Below, one piece after another: positions 24,907 through 32,875 of a DNA stretch of 38,097 nucleotides (the stretch's first letter is position 1; each line of letters begins with the position of its first letter). The DNA lies in assembly GCA_023663735.1 (NCBI GenBank), contig JAMPGV010000024.1, forward strand, positions 1 through 38,097. The letters run 5' to 3'. Source of the DNA: Muribaculum sp. (GTDB lineage: Bacteria; Bacillota; Clostridia; Lachnospirales; Lachnospiraceae). The notes beneath the pieces were generated by a model. That model ran no database searches and was not told the origin of the DNA. It saw only the letters and a list, made by a program, of their open reading frames with translations. The translations under genes were made by a program, and so were the position numbers.

Positions 24907-26079
24907 TTATCCTTTTTCTGCCCGCAGTTTATTCACAAAGCGCTCCAATCTGCCGATGGCCACCTTGAGATTTTCCAAAGAATACGCATAGGAAATCCGC
25001 ACAAATCCCTCCCCGCTGTCTCCGAATGCAGTGCCGGGAACCACAGCCACGCGTTCCTCCTCCAGAAACCGCTGCGCAAATTCATCGCTGGTCATGCCGA
25101 ATTCCCCGATATAAGGGAACACATAGAATGCGCCGTAAGGCTCGAAACACGAAAGCCCCATCTCCCGGAATGCGTTCAAGAGATACCGTCTGCGCTGATT
25201 GTAGGCCACGCGCATCTCCTCGATATCCGCATCCCCGTTTTTCAAAGCCTCCACCGCAGCGTACTGGCTCGTGGTGGGCGCGCACATGATAGCAAACTGA
25301 TGAATCTTGGTCATCTGCCCGATGATATTGGCGGGACCACAGGCATAGCCCAGCCTCCAGCCCGTCATGGCGTATGCCTTGGAAAATCCGTTGATTAGGA
25401 CTGTCCGCTCCCGCATACCGGGGAGACTGGCAATGGATACATGCTTCTCCTTGTAGGACAATTCCGCATAAATCTCATCGGAAATGACAAATATGTCATG
25501 TTTCAAGATAACCTGTGCGACTGCTTCCAGATCCTCCCGCTCCATAATCGCTCCGGTCGGGTTGTTGGGAAACGGCAAAATCAATACCTTGGTCTTGTCC
25601 GTGATGGCTTCTTCCAGCTCCTGCGCCGTGAGACGGAACTCATTTTCCGCCTTGAGATTAATAATCACAGGCTTCGCCCCCGCAAGGATGGCGCAAGGCT
25701 CATAGGACACATAGCTGGGCTGGGGAATCAGCACTTCCTCCCCGGGATTGACCATAGCCCGAAGCCCCATGTCAATCGCCTCGGAGCCGCCCACGGTAAT
25801 CAGCACCTCTTTGGCCCAGTCATACTCGATTTGGTTCCTGCGCTTCATGTAATTGCAGATCTCCTGCCGAAGCTCTTTTAAACCCGCGTTGGAGGTATAG
25901 AAGGTACGTCCCCGCTCCAGAGAATAGATTCCCTCGTCCCGGATATGCCATGGGGTGTCAAAATCCGGTTCGCCCACTCCCAGCGAGATCGCGTCCTTCA
26001 TTTCACTGACGATGTCAAAAAACTTTCGGATGCCCGAAGGCTTGATTTCTACTACTTTATCTGCTAAAGGATTTCTCAT
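24907..26079 (-). CDS. PLP-dependent class I/II aminotransferase
   Basis: 390 residues. Fold type I aminotransferase with PLP lysine K234 in INGFSKAYAMTGWRLGY, the ring-contact D201 in ISDEIY, PNNPTG at 171-176 and the substrate arginine in GEGFVRISYA. It resembles the aspartate/aromatic group; the amino acid used is not certain. Its ATG overlaps the stop of the Lrp-family gene by 4 nt (ATGA), so the regulator and enzyme are translationally coupled. This Lrp-aminotransferase pairing is common in Clostridia and suggests control by the amino acid handled. Confidence 0.9.
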   Translation of the reverse strand: MRNPLADKVVEIKPSGIRKFFDIVSEMKDAISLGVGEPDFDTPWHIRDEGIYSLERGRTFYTSNAGLKELRQEICNYMKRRNQIEYDWAKEVLITVGGSEAIDMGLRAMVNPGEEVLIPQPSYVSYEPCAILAGAKPVIINLKAENEFRLTAQELEEAITDKTKVLILPFPNNPTGAIMEREDLEAVAQVILKHDIFVISDEIYAELSYKEKHVSIASLPGMRERTVLINGFSKAYAMTGWRLGYACGPANIIGQMTKIHQFAIMCAPTTSQYAAVEALKNGDADIEEMRVAYNQRRRYLLNAFREMGLSCFEPYGAFYVFPYIGEFGMTSDEFAQRFLEEERVAVVPGTAFGDSGEGFVRISYAYSLENLKVAIGRLERFVNKLRAEKG

Positions 26080-26558
26080 GGCGTAATCATCTCTCTTTCA
26101 TCTTCCGGCTTCTGAGTGAAAATCGTGCCGTGATCTTTGTATTTTTTCAAAATAAAATGTGTCGCGGTGGAAAGCACCTGCTCCAAAGGCGCGAGCTTAT
26201 CCGACACGAAGGAAGAAACCTCCCGCAGCGTCTTCCCCTCCAAAATGACCATCAAGTCAAATCCGCCGGAGATCAGATAGACGCTCCGCACCTCGGGATA
26301 CCTGTAAATGCGCTCCGCCACATTGTCGAATCCCTGTCCTCTCTGGGGCGTCACCCGCACCTCGATCAGCGCGGTCACTTTGTCCAGAGAAGTCTTCTCC
26401 CAATTCACCAGCGTGTGATATCCGCAGATGACGCCCTCGTCCTCCAGCGCCTGCAGTTCGTTCACCACGTCAATCTCCTGCACTCCCAGAATGACCGCCA
26501 GTTCCTTCAAATCAATGCGGCTGTTTTTCTCAATGACCGCCAATAATTCTTCTCTCAT
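26076..26558 (-). CDS. Lrp/AsnC-family transcription regulator
   Basis: 160 residues. N-terminal winged helix (LLAVIEKNSRIDLKELAVIL), then the RAM amino-acid-binding domain with ALIEVRVTP, YPEVRSVYLISGGFDLMVI and a C-terminal helix. Expected to bind an amino acid as an octamer and regulate the coupled aminotransferase. AAAGGAACGG precedes ATG 26558. A long foldback repeat ends 25 nt upstream of the start, so it separates this operon from the HypE-like gene and would lie in its promoter or leader. Confidence 0.9.
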   Translation of the reverse strand: MREELLAVIEKNSRIDLKELAVILGVQEIDVVNELQALEDEGVICGYHTLVNWEKTSLDKVTALIEVRVTPQRGQGFDNVAERIYRYPEVRSVYLISGGFDLMVILEGKTLREVSSFVSDKLAPLEQVLSTATHFILKKYKDHGTIFTQKPEDEREMITP

Positions 26559-26583
26559 TTTCCGTTCCTTTCTATGATTTACA

Positions 26584-26794
26584 AAAAACAGGTAATTGCA
26601 AAACTCTTACTTCGGAAAGAGTCATCGTGCAAATTGCACATTCAACGCAGACACGCTTCCGCTCCAACCTCACCGTAATGGCACATAAGGCGCTAAAGTA
26701 CAGCGCCTAAGTGCCAACGGTTCGCTAGGGTCTGCTTATGAATATACAATCTGCACAATTCGGATTCCTAAAAATATTGTTTCGCAATCGCCTA
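26584..26794. repeat. Foldback repeat, long copy 2 (MITE-like)
   Basis: 211 bp, same orientation as 19329-19536, with no insertions or deletions through the central ~170 bp and only a few substitutions there. Flanked by direct repeats ATTTACA (26577-26583 and 26795-26801), different from those of copy 1. Terminal inverted repeats read GGTAATTGCAAAAC and, from the other end, GGCGATTGCGAAAC. The small hairpin near the left end is ACTCT...AGAGT here against ACACT...AGTGT in copy 1: a compensatory change. The right end also pairs with the 3' end of the neighbouring gene (ATCGCCTAA with TTAGGCGAT, 26787-26819). Confidence 0.85.
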
Positions 26795-26810
26795 ATTTAC
26801 AGCAAATAAT

Positions 26811-27827
26811 TTAGGCGATGGATCCAATCTCATAAAGACTGTCCGGCTGCGGGCGGTCCAGATAGCGCGTCTCCTCCCCGTTGAGAATCAGTCTGTCTCT
26901 GCCGGCTGTCACCTTTCCCACCACCGCCGCCGGAATCCGTTCCGCCTCCAAGGCTTCCGCCAGTTGGGTGCCGTCGGCGCAAGTCATCAGAAGACAGCCC
27001 CCCGATAAAAGCGTGTAAGGATTCACATTACAGTGGTTGCAGACTTCCACAGTCTCCTGTCTGATCGGCAGCTTCTTTAAGTCGATGGTCAGTCCAACGC
27101 CCGCGCCCTCCGCCAGCTCCCAAAGCGCGGCGAAAATCCCGCCCTCGGAAACATTGTGCAGAACGCACACGTTGGACTGCACCGCAGCTGCGGCCTCCGG
27201 CACGGTGGACAAATATCGGTCAAACCCCGCGGCCGTCTCAGGAAGCCACGCCGGATAGCGCGCTTTTAGGCTCTCCCCGAAACGCTTTGCCAGAATGGCG
27301 GTTCCCTCCAAGCCAATCCATTTGCTCACCACCACATCCTGTCCCGGACGGGCGGCTTTCACCGTGTGATACGACGCCTCGCGCAAGCCCTCTCTCTGCT
27401 CGGCCAGAACCGCACCGTATGCCGTCGCCATGATCAAAGGTTCCCTCACCGCCGCCGTAACTCTGGCCTGTGCCTGTGCGATCTGAATGCCCAGCCCGCC
27501 GCAGGTCTCTTCCGCTTCAGCCATGATTCCCTTTAGCGTCGGTTCCTCGGTCTCGGAAGGAAGCAGGATGCTCAACGCGACAGCCGCGGCCGCACCGCCG
27601 CGGCAAGCCAGAAGATTTGCACATTTGATCATCAAGGAAGCAACAGGCTCCGTTCCCTCCTGCACGCAGGATAATATGACACTACTGTCATTGTTAGGGC
27701 CGTCAAACGCAAAAAGGGCGCAGTCTTCCCCTATGCCTGCGCCGCTTATCACTTCTCTGCGTTTTGTCTTGATCTGCTGCAATATGGAACGTTTAAAAAC
27801 GTTCTCCGTTACCCTGCCAGTCTTCAT
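26811..27827 (-). CDS. HypE/AIR-synthase-related protein
   Basis: 338 residues. Two-domain PurM/AIR-synthase fold as in HypE and ThiL relatives: N-terminal GEDCALFAF corresponds to the metal/ATP-binding GDDAA-type motif, then SLMIKCANLLACRGG, and in the second domain LHNVSEGGIFAALWELAEGAGVG (short form VSEGGIFAALWE), then NPYTLLSGGCLLM. Probably an ATP-binding enzyme; no hydrogenase genes lie nearby, so true HypE function (nickel-site cyanide ligand) is doubtful. ATG 27827 follows AGGAG by 7 nt. It lies 31 nt after vanW on the same strand. Confidence 0.75.
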   Translation of the reverse strand: MKTGRVTENVFKRSILQQIKTKRREVISGAGIGEDCALFAFDGPNNDSSVILSCVQEGTEPVASLMIKCANLLACRGGAAAAVALSILLPSETEEPTLKGIMAEAEETCGGLGIQIAQAQARVTAAVREPLIMATAYGAVLAEQREGLREASYHTVKAARPGQDVVVSKWIGLEGTAILAKRFGESLKARYPAWLPETAAGFDRYLSTVPEAAAAVQSNVCVLHNVSEGGIFAALWELAEGAGVGLTIDLKKLPIRQETVEVCNHCNVNPYTLLSGGCLLMTCADGTQLAEALEAERIPAAVVGKVTAGRDRLILNGEETRYLDRPQPDSLYEIGSIA

Positions 27828-27858
27828 GAACGGCTCCTGTGGGCGGCTTTCACATCGG

Positions 27859-29328
27859 CTAATCCTCCTCCACAACCACCGGCTGGGGGGTCGTGAGAAG
27901 CGCGATCACATTCCGCACATGATCGATATTGCCTGTTCCGATGGCCGCCATAATCTCATTATATGCATTGGGATCGCCGGTAGCGGTTCCCACCGTTGCA
28001 CTTCTGGGTGACATTTTATAGCTGCTGCTGTTGATCTGCTCGCGGCTCACTTCCTCGCCGTTCTCCGTGACAATCTTCCAAAGGCGCGCTTTGTACCCGG
28101 TGTGTGCGCTCTCCGAGACAATATAGCCAAGAGGCTTGGAAGCGTCCGCATAAATCGTATCCGTCTCGGGACGGATAATCTCCAGCACTTCGCTCTCATA
28201 TTTTACGGCATGACCCTCGTCTCTGGTCTCCTTCCCGTAAATATTGAACGTGATGCGCTTGTTCTGCGTATAGCCCTCAATATAAATAGGAGCGTCCAGA
28301 TTGTTCACGAATCGGAAGTCCTTCCCGGAACTCTCCGCAATGGCCGCATCCGCGGAAGGCTCCACATAGGCGACGATCATGGAGTGGTTATGCCGTTCCG
28401 TGACGTCTAACTCCGACTTCAGCACCGCGTTGTATAATGTGGTGGACACTTGACAGATTCCGCCGCCCAGACTGTCCACCACCTTGCCGTTCATATAGGA
28501 GCCGGCCATATAATATCCGTTTTTCTCCGTAAAAGGCGCCACCATGTCATAAGTGGAAAATTCCTCCCCGGGATACAGCGTCGTACCGTTGATCAGATTG
28601 CATCCGTTCTCCACATTGGCGCTTCTGGAAGTGCCGGAAGTGCTGTAGGAAGTGGTAAAACTTCCCAGAAGATCCGTCACCGCCGCCAGCTCCTCCGCGC
28701 TGCCCCTCGGCTCCTTGACCACAATGTCCAGCGCGATGCTGCAAGGCTTCTGATCCCACGATCCCGTCAGATACTCATAAATCGTGTCGATGGAAGTTTC
28801 CACGTCCAGCACGGATCCGGCCTGCCCCTCCAGCACTTCAAACTGTCCGTCCTCGCTGCGCTTCAACGAAACGTTCACGGCTTTCTTATCATATTTTACA
28901 CATTTAGAAGCCAATATCTCATTGATGGCTTCCACGTCGAAGTCCAGATCAATATGAAAAACGTAATTCTCATGTTCCAGATCTTTTAGCGCCTTGTAAC
29001 GCTGGATGATATTGCCCGTCCTGCCTAACCGCATGGCCTCCTCGGGCAGACTCTCGTTCGCCCAGCTCACGCCCAGATCGCCCGCCGTTACTACCACCTC
29101 GTGATTGTCCGCCGCCTCCAGCGTAATCTCCACAGCGCGCAGTTCTTCTATGTAAAATTCCACCGCCGCGCGGGCCTGTTCCGCAGTTTTGCCCGACAGG
29201 GCGATATCGCCCGCATAGACGCCCGGCTTGATGGTATCCTCTTCCGCCGCCTGTACCGTTGCGCCAAGGCAGAACACCGACAGCAGCAGACACAGGACAA
29301 AGTTCCCTGTTTTCCAAATCTTTCCCAT
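27859..29328 (-). CDS. Secreted VanW-family protein
   Basis: 489 residues. A signal peptide (residues 1-28, LLLSVFCLGATVQA) directs export. Two peptidoglycan-binding-like YoaR repeats cover about 35-215. The VanW core follows: NLINGTTLYPGEEFSTYD, GYYMAGSYMNGKVVDSLGGGICQVSTTLYNAVL (short form GGGICQVSTTLYN) and RHNHSMIVAYVEP. A G5-like region follows (KARLWKIV, VSREQINSSSY). Probably acts at the cell wall; biochemical role unknown, and link to vancomycin resistance is historical only. Its leader shares about 25 bp with that of the small peptide gene upstream. Confidence 0.9.
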   Translation of the reverse strand: MGKIWKTGNFVLCLLLSVFCLGATVQAAEEDTIKPGVYAGDIALSGKTAEQARAAVEFYIEELRAVEITLEAADNHEVVVTAGDLGVSWANESLPEEAMRLGRTGNIIQRYKALKDLEHENYVFHIDLDFDVEAINEILASKCVKYDKKAVNVSLKRSEDGQFEVLEGQAGSVLDVETSIDTIYEYLTGSWDQKPCSIALDIVVKEPRGSAEELAAVTDLLGSFTTSYSTSGTSRSANVENGCNLINGTTLYPGEEFSTYDMVAPFTEKNGYYMAGSYMNGKVVDSLGGGICQVSTTLYNAVLKSELDVTERHNHSMIVAYVEPSADAAIAESSGKDFRFVNNLDAPIYIEGYTQNKRITFNIYGKETRDEGHAVKYESEVLEIIRPETDTIYADASKPLGYIVSESAHTGYKARLWKIVTENGEEVSREQINSSSYKMSPRSATVGTATGDPNAYNEIMAAIGTGNIDHVRNVIALLTTPQPVVVEED

Positions 29329-29412
29329 AATAACTATGCCTTTCCGTAACCTGCGGATTTGAGGCGCAGGTACAATATCTGCAAGACGAAAGTCTTTAAA
29401 ATAGCATTTGAA

Positions 29413-29520
29413 TTAGTATATAAAGTATGATAAAGTGGGAATGACCATAGCCAACACCAAGATAATGACGATAATACCGGCCACGCGCCGTTTGGTTTTC
29501 CGATTGTTCATGTTAAACAT
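29413..29520 (-). CDS. 35-residue single-pass membrane peptide
   Basis: Starts MFNMNNRKTKRR, a basic cytoplasmic N-terminus, then one hydrophobic helix (AGIIVIILVLAMVIPTL) to the C-terminus SYFIY. Typical of small conserved Firmicutes membrane peptides. GGTGG lies about 6 nt before ATG 29520; an ATG at 29532 and one at 29511 are alternatives. It precedes vanW on the same strand, 84 nt away, and both share the leader GCGGGTTACGGAAAGGCAT (one mismatch). Function unknown. Confidence 0.5.
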   Translation of the reverse strand: MFNMNNRKTKRRVAGIIVIILVLAMVIPTLSYFIY

Positions 29521-29557
29521 AACAGCCACCATGCCTTTCCGTAACCCGCGGACTTTT

Positions 29558-29576
29558 GTGTTTCGCAAACGCCTAT
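29558..29576. repeat. Foldback-repeat terminus, short locus B
   Basis: GTGTTTCGCAAACGCCTAT, the reverse complement of the left terminal motif of the long elements, in opposite orientation on the DNA. The orientation relative to its downstream gene (start 29607) matches the other three loci; the gap from its edge to the ATG is 31 nt. Confidence 0.5.
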
Positions 29577-29606
29577 CGATTTTCGTAATCTGAAAGGATA
29601 TTATAT

Positions 29607-30233
29607 ATGAAATTTTATGTTTTGGCAAGTTTTATTATCTTTATTCTTGTGATCAACCACAGCATCCGCAGAAACAACCGCTCTCTGGAGCAAAAAAACC
29701 GAATCTTCTGGGACAGGGAGCGCCGCGCCAACCAGACCCGCCGCAAACCCTTGGACAATCTGGACTACATCCGTATTCCTCTCGAGAAACTGCCCATGGA
29801 GCTTCTCAAGGAAGACAGTAAAGTGGCGGACTGTCTGCGCATCGTAAACGACCTCTCCCTACAGCCCGTGGTGAACCTCACAGGATATTCCAACACAGAT
29901 TTGAAACTGGAATACGGCACCGCCAACATCACGGTACTGACGGAGTATGACCAAAATTATACGCTGCTGGCCAACACGCTGCAGCAGTGGGCCGAGCGGC
30001 TGTATCAGGCGGGAGAAATCGACGCCGCCCGCGAGATTCTGGAATTTGCCGTGAGTACCCGCACGGATGTGTGCGGCGCTTACGACCTGTTGTCCGAAAT
30101 CTACCGGAGAGAAGGCAGACAGGACCGGATTGCCGAACTGGCCAAAACTGCCGAAAGTCTCAATTCCCTCAACCGGGAACGGATTCTCCGTCATTTGAAG
30201 GCACAAGACGGCGGCTCCGGATCTGATCAATGA
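29607..30233 (+). CDS. Membrane-anchored TPR-like protein
   Basis: 208 residues. One N-terminal membrane helix (residues 3-17, YVLASFIIFILVINH), a charged segment, then a C-terminal helical region (about 115-200) with TPR-like spacing: LANTLQQWAERLYQAGEIDAAREIL and DVCGAYDLLSEIYRREGRQDRI (short forms LYQAGEIDAAREIL, YDLLSEIYRREG). Probably a cytoplasmic scaffold held at the membrane; no specific family recognised. GAAAGGA precedes ATG 29607. Its last 65 bp overlap antisense with the exonuclease gene. Confidence 0.65.
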   Translation: MKFYVLASFIIFILVINHSIRRNNRSLEQKNRIFWDRERRANQTRRKPLDNLDYIRIPLEKLPMELLKEDSKVADCLRIVNDLSLQPVVNLTGYSNTDLKLEYGTANITVLTEYDQNYTLLANTLQQWAERLYQAGEIDAAREILEFAVSTRTDVCGAYDLLSEIYRREGRQDRIAELAKTAESLNSLNRERILRHLKAQDGGSGSDQ

Positions 30234-30903
30234 TACGGCTGGCCTCTCTTCTGGTCAATCTCTCCACATCTGCATTCAAAACTATTTTATGCTGCTTGAG
30301 CAGACGATATAACTGTTCTTTCTGCGCCTTCGTGGCGGGCGTGTCCCGCTTGACTTGATACCGCAGGGGCGACGGGACAAAGAGCGCACCCTCGTCCTGC
30401 TCCCCGAACAGCTCCCCCAATTTCCCGTACAGAAGCATCGTAGCCTCCGCATCCTCCAAAGCCCTGTGGGCGCGGTGGGGAATCCCATAATATCGGCACA
30501 GATAGTCCAGATTCCGATGCTCCAGCTCCGCCAGATACCTCCTCGCGATCTTCAAAGTATCGACGCCGTCCTTTTCAAAAGGAATCTTCCGATCCACCGC
30601 CACCTTTTTCAAAAAGGAATAGTCGAACAGAATACTATGCCCCAGAAGCGGCAGATCCTCCAGAAAGGTAAACGCTTCCTCCAGCACGTCTTCCGGATAA
30701 GGCGCGTCCGCAAGATCTTCGTCCCGGATTCCCGTGAGTTCCACAATGCGCTCCTCCAGTTTCCGCCCGGGATTTACAAACGTGGAAAAACGATCCGTGA
30801 TCCGCCCCTTTTGCACTTTCAGTGCGCCAATCTCGATGATTTTGTCCCATTTCGGGTTCAAGCCCGTAGTCTCCAGATCAATACTGATATAACTGTCCGT
30901 CAT
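30169..30903 (-). CDS. DEDDh 3'-5' exonuclease (PolC/DnaQ-like)
   Basis: 244 residues. Exo I SIDLETTGLNP with D9 and E11, Exo II GHSILFDYSFL with D94, and Exo III HRALEDAEAT with H146 and D151: the full DEDDh set using two metal ions. The C-terminal 70 residues are basic and helical and may bind nucleic acid. Stand-alone proofreading-type exonuclease or RNase T-like trimming enzyme. Its ATG overlaps the radical SAM stop by 4 nt (ATGA). The 3' end overlaps the convergent TPR-like gene by 65 bp. Confidence 0.9.
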   Translation of the reverse strand: MTDSYISIDLETTGLNPKWDKIIEIGALKVQKGRITDRFSTFVNPGRKLEERIVELTGIRDEDLADAPYPEDVLEEAFTFLEDLPLLGHSILFDYSFLKKVAVDRKIPFEKDGVDTLKIARRYLAELEHRNLDYLCRYYGIPHRAHRALEDAEATMLLYGKLGELFGEQDEGALFVPSPLRYQVKRDTPATKAQKEQLYRLLKQHKIVLNADVERLTRREASRIIDQIRSRRLVPSNDGESVPG

Positions 30904-32681
30904 CTATCCCTCACCGCCTGTTCCTCCGCCGCATCTTCGCCCGCGATCACTTGAACCGCCGCCTGCGCGTTCAGCGGATCCCGCGCGCGGTAATCAAACA
31001 GCACATACCGCAGGCTTTTGTTCTCGCGGATATCCCCGCCGGACTGCTCCCACACGGTATACCGAAACGGCTCCAGATGCGTCATCCTGCCGAGCTGTTT
31101 CCAGTCATACCCCTCATAGGCGGGCAGAAATGCGCGCTCCCTCTCTTCCCGCTTGTAAAAATTCCGGATAAACTCCTTTTCCTCCGCATTCGGATCCGCT
31201 GCAAAATCCGGGCGGCTCTTCACATTTTCCCGCAGATACAGGTCATACGTCAAAAGCTCCCTGTAGACCTCTGCGTGCTTCCCATCCCGCTCCAGCGCAA
31301 ACTCCAAAAGCACCTGATAGCGGTACGCTCTGGCGGGACTCTCCGTCAGATATCCCTTCTTGCGATAATCGTCCGCAAGCGCCTCATACAGGGCAAAGGG
31401 ATGTGGAAAAACGCGCTCCAGAAAGCGCAGCGTATGCGTAAACTGGCCGCTGTTATAATACAGCTCCACCATCTCCTCCACACGCTTTAACCGCCGCATC
31501 TCCCCATAGGAAAGCCACTTAGTCAAAAGCGTCTCATAGGGCGGCTCGTCCAGATACCGGATCCCATATGCCGCCGCCTGCTCCGCCATGGGCGAACCTT
31601 TCAGCACTTTCAGAAAACCCAGCTGAAGCTGCTCTGGGCGCATAGCGTAAACCCTGTTAAAAGATTCCGCAAAAGTCCCATAATCCTCATAGGGCAGCCC
31701 TGCGATCAAATCCAGATGAATATGGATATTATGACCCTGTCGGATGGCGGCCACCACACACTCCAGCCGCTCCACATCCGCCGTGCGGCAGACCGCCCGC
31801 AGCGCCTTAGGATGAAAGGACTGTACGCCGATCTCCAGCTGCACCTGACCGGGGCGCAGTCGGTTCAAAAGCGCAATCTCCTCCTCCGTCAGTCTGTCCG
31901 CCGCAATTTCAAAATGGAAATTTGTGACGCCATTGTCATGTTCGTGCAGATAGGACCAGACCGCCATGGCGTGTTCTCTGTTGCAGTTAAACGTGCGATC
32001 CACGAATTTTACCTGTTTCACCCGCCTGTCCAGAAAAAACTGCAGCTCCCGCTCCACAGTCGTAAGATCGCGGAGCCGGACGCTCTTGTCGATGGAAGAC
32101 AGACAGTACGTGCAGCGGTAGGGACAGCCGCGGCTGCTCTCATAATAGATGATCCGGTTATCAAACGCGGACAATTCCGCTCCGGCCTCCCCGTAGAGAA
32201 AAGGCAGCGCGCTCAGATCGATCGTCTCCCGGCGGGGAGTATATCCTTCCGGAAGACAGAGTCCTTCGATTTCCTCAAGCGTCCCCCGGCCGTTTACATA
32301 CCAGCGCATCAAATCCCTAAAAGACGCCTCGCCCTCGCCCACCATAATGCCCTTTACCCCGGGGAATGCCCGCAGAATCTCCGGCGCGTCGTAGCTCACT
32401 TCCGGGCCTCCCAGCCACAAATCCGTGTCCGGCAGAATCTTCGGCAGCTCCCGGATCAGTTCCCGGATCAGGCTCCAGTTCCAGATATAACAGGAAAATC
32501 CCACCGCATCCGGCTTTTTCTCGTAAAGATCCGCCAGAATATCCGGCATACGCTGATTGACGGTATACTCCGCAAGTTCGATATGCGGCCGCATCTCCTC
32601 CCCGGCATAAGCCCGCAGACTGTAGATGGCGGGATTGGAATGAATGTATTTGGCATTTACCGCCGTCAATAAGAACTTCAT
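30900..32681 (-). CDS. B12-binding-domain radical SAM protein, DUF4080 type
   Basis: 593 residues. An N-terminal cobalamin-binding-like Rossmann domain (about 1-140; LWLGGPEVSYDAPEIL, IMVGEGEASF) is followed by a radical SAM domain with the FeS motif SRGCPYRCTYCLSS, and a long C-terminal DUF4080 region. Would use S-adenosylmethionine and a 4Fe-4S cluster for radical chemistry, perhaps methylation; the substrate is unknown. The DxHxxG cobalamin signature is not evident, so corrinoid binding is uncertain. ATG 32681 follows AGGAGG by 6 nt. Co-transcribed with the exonuclease. Confidence 0.9.
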   Translation of the reverse strand: MKFLLTAVNAKYIHSNPAIYSLRAYAGEEMRPHIELAEYTVNQRMPDILADLYEKKPDAVGFSCYIWNWSLIRELIRELPKILPDTDLWLGGPEVSYDAPEILRAFPGVKGIMVGEGEASFRDLMRWYVNGRGTLEEIEGLCLPEGYTPRRETIDLSALPFLYGEAGAELSAFDNRIIYYESSRGCPYRCTYCLSSIDKSVRLRDLTTVERELQFFLDRRVKQVKFVDRTFNCNREHAMAVWSYLHEHDNGVTNFHFEIAADRLTEEEIALLNRLRPGQVQLEIGVQSFHPKALRAVCRTADVERLECVVAAIRQGHNIHIHLDLIAGLPYEDYGTFAESFNRVYAMRPEQLQLGFLKVLKGSPMAEQAAAYGIRYLDEPPYETLLTKWLSYGEMRRLKRVEEMVELYYNSGQFTHTLRFLERVFPHPFALYEALADDYRKKGYLTESPARAYRYQVLLEFALERDGKHAEVYRELLTYDLYLRENVKSRPDFAADPNAEEKEFIRNFYKREERERAFLPAYEGYDWKQLGRMTHLEPFRYTVWEQSGGDIRENKSLRYVLFDYRARDPLNAQAAVQVIAGEDAAEEQAVRDR

Positions 32682-32756
32682 AATGTCCTCCTGTGGGAAA
32701 ATTCCTGCGCGCAAGAGCCGGAATCTCTTTTGGGTATTTTTGCATTTGCGATTTCC

Positions 32757-32786
32757 TTTACAAAGGCGTCCGCCCTATGATAAAAT
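32757..32786 (+). promoter_or_regulatory. Promoter candidate for the DUF4190-like gene
   Basis: TTTACA (32757-32762), 18-nt spacer, TAAAAT (32781-32786). Followed by a structured leader at 32791-32860. Confidence 0.45.
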
Positions 32787-32790
32787 AGAT

Positions 32791-32860
32791 ATGTTGCACC
32801 GCCAACAATGTGGGACAATACCGTCCCGCCACAACATGCCGGATGCTTGGACAACGCATC
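32791..32860 (+). promoter_or_regulatory. Structured 5' leader
   Basis: Outer pair ATGTTG / CAACAT (32791-32796 with 32832-32837) encloses the hairpin GTGGGAC-aatacc-GTCCC (32810-32827). A second hairpin GATGC...GCATC (32842-32860) directly precedes the GGAAAGG ribosome binding site. It matches no riboswitch class I know. Could be a protein-binding or thermosensitive leader; unproven. Confidence 0.4.
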
Positions 32861-32875
32861 GGAAAGGACAAAATA

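Noticed and set aside
26811-27827. Hydrogenase maturation operon
   Set aside because: Only the HypE-like fold is present; no hypABCDF or hydrogenase genes nearby.
27859-29328. Vancomycin resistance cluster (VanW, with VanZ at 23819-24391)
   Set aside because: No vanHAX ligase or dehydrogenase genes; both are widespread chromosomal families.
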